A DNA stretch of 34,722 nucleotides. Source: DATMBL01 sp050735975. GTDB lineage: Bacteria; Desulfobacterota; Binatia; UBA9968. The position numbers and the translations under genes were made by a program. The stretch covers positions 1 to 34,722 of the forward strand of contig JBOHVS010000216.1 in the NCBI GenBank assembly GCA_050735975.1, given 5' to 3'. The notes under the pieces were generated by a model. That model was not told the DNA's origin. It saw only the letters and a list, made by a program, of their open reading frames with translations, and made no database searches. Shown piece after piece: positions 34,349 through 34,722 of this stretch (its first letter is position 1; each line of letters starts with the position of its first letter).

Positions 34349-34722
34349 ATGATTGCAAAAGAGATAATGACCAGAGATGTGATTACCGTCAAGCCAACCC
34401 TCGCGGTGAAAGATCTGGCAACGGTTCTCATCAAGAATCAAATCAGCGGAGCGCCGGTCGCGGATAACAGCGGGAAGATCGTCGGCGTTGTCTCTGAGGC
34501 CGATATCCTTGCCAAGAAAGGAAAACTGGTGAGAGCCATCATGCACGCCAACGTCGTCAGTGTGGGAGAGGAAACGCCCGTCGAAAAAATCGCGCAACTG
34601 ATGACGACCCATAAGATTAAGCGGCTGCCCGTGATGAGCAACGGAAAGGTCGTCGGCATTGTCAGCCGGGCGGACATCATCAACGCCATGGCGCTGGGCG
34701 ATCACGTCGCGCTGCAAACGCC
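34349..34722 (+). CDS. Tandem CBS-domain protein, 3' end beyond window
   Basis: The first 124 residues of a protein with two CBS domains: KEIMTRDVITVKP to SEADILAKK (about 3-55), and VRAIMHANVVSVGEE to VSRADIINAM (about 60-118). CBS pairs bind adenosine nucleotides and regulate attached or partner proteins. The hydrophobic GAPVADNSGKIVGVVSE and RLPVMSNGKVVGIVSR segments are typical. Whether another domain follows cannot be seen. GAAAGGAGAA gives a good ribosome site. The gene lies just downstream of a MITE-like element that may carry or alter its promoter. Confidence 0.9.
   Translation, partial: MIAKEIMTRDVITVKPTLAVKDLATVLIKNQISGAPVADNSGKIVGVVSEADILAKKGKLVRAIMHANVVSVGEETPVEKIAQLMTTHKIKRLPVMSNGKVVGIVSRADIINAMALGDHVALQT

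Noticed and set aside
34158..34352. Open frame reading KIPHFVRDD...CHSERARGIF
   Set aside because: It is the typical false protein made by a dispersed palindromic repeat and has no ribosome site.

Overview
The window looks like a piece of a moderately GC-rich genome from an uncultured soil or groundwater bacterium. The gene mix (amidohydrolase-2, SDR, DAO-type flavoprotein, IclR, haem-oxygenase-like diiron protein, EutA homologue, CBS protein) together with spacers full of long palindromic repeats resembles metagenome-assembled deltaproteobacterial-type lineages (Desulfobacterota, Binatota, Methylomirabilota/Rokubacteria, Tectomicrobia). This placement is inference from gene style only; the window has no rRNA or other marker gene.

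Region 1 (1-9.7 kb, all leftward) is the start of a nonribosomal peptide operon. A large zinc-ribbon/class III cyclase-like/AAA ATPase/TPR regulator comes first, then a two-domain A-T loading protein, then a long C-A-T-C... synthetase that runs off the left edge. Three points stand out. The loading adenylation domain lacks the Asp that holds an alpha-amino group. The first condensation domain has a damaged HHxxxDG motif. The cyclase-like domain lacks several catalytic positions.

Region 2 (9.8-14 kb) has two small leftward genes, one of them exported, then a rightward run: alpha/beta hydrolase, cytosolic-type cobalamin-binding protein, FxsA and an SDR oxidoreductase.

Region 3 (14.4-17.9 kb, leftward) groups a DAO-type flavoprotein, an EutA-like reactivase and a diiron/haem-oxygenase-fold protein. 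Region 4 (18-23 kb) has a vWA protein facing a histidine kinase with a pseudo-receiver domain and its FIST-domain partner. gloB and an aldo/keto reductase follow.

Region 5 (25.6-29.4 kb) has an IclR regulator divergent from trpE-trpG, with a free-standing archaeal-type threonyl-tRNA editing domain placed directly after trpG. Region 6 (29.6-34.7 kb) has an SH3 lipoprotein, an amidohydrolase, a PPi-type phosphofructokinase/GAPDH pair and a CBS-domain protein cut by the right edge.

Many spacers, especially those after stop codons or between convergent genes, carry long imperfect palindromes of several families, including a MITE-like element with near-perfect terminal inverted repeats at 34159-34302. 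Four genes (DAO, vWA, FIST, gloB) lack a Shine-Dalgarno sequence and have a TANNNT-like hexamer (TATACC in gloB) 6-7 nt before the ATG, which suggests leaderless transcripts.
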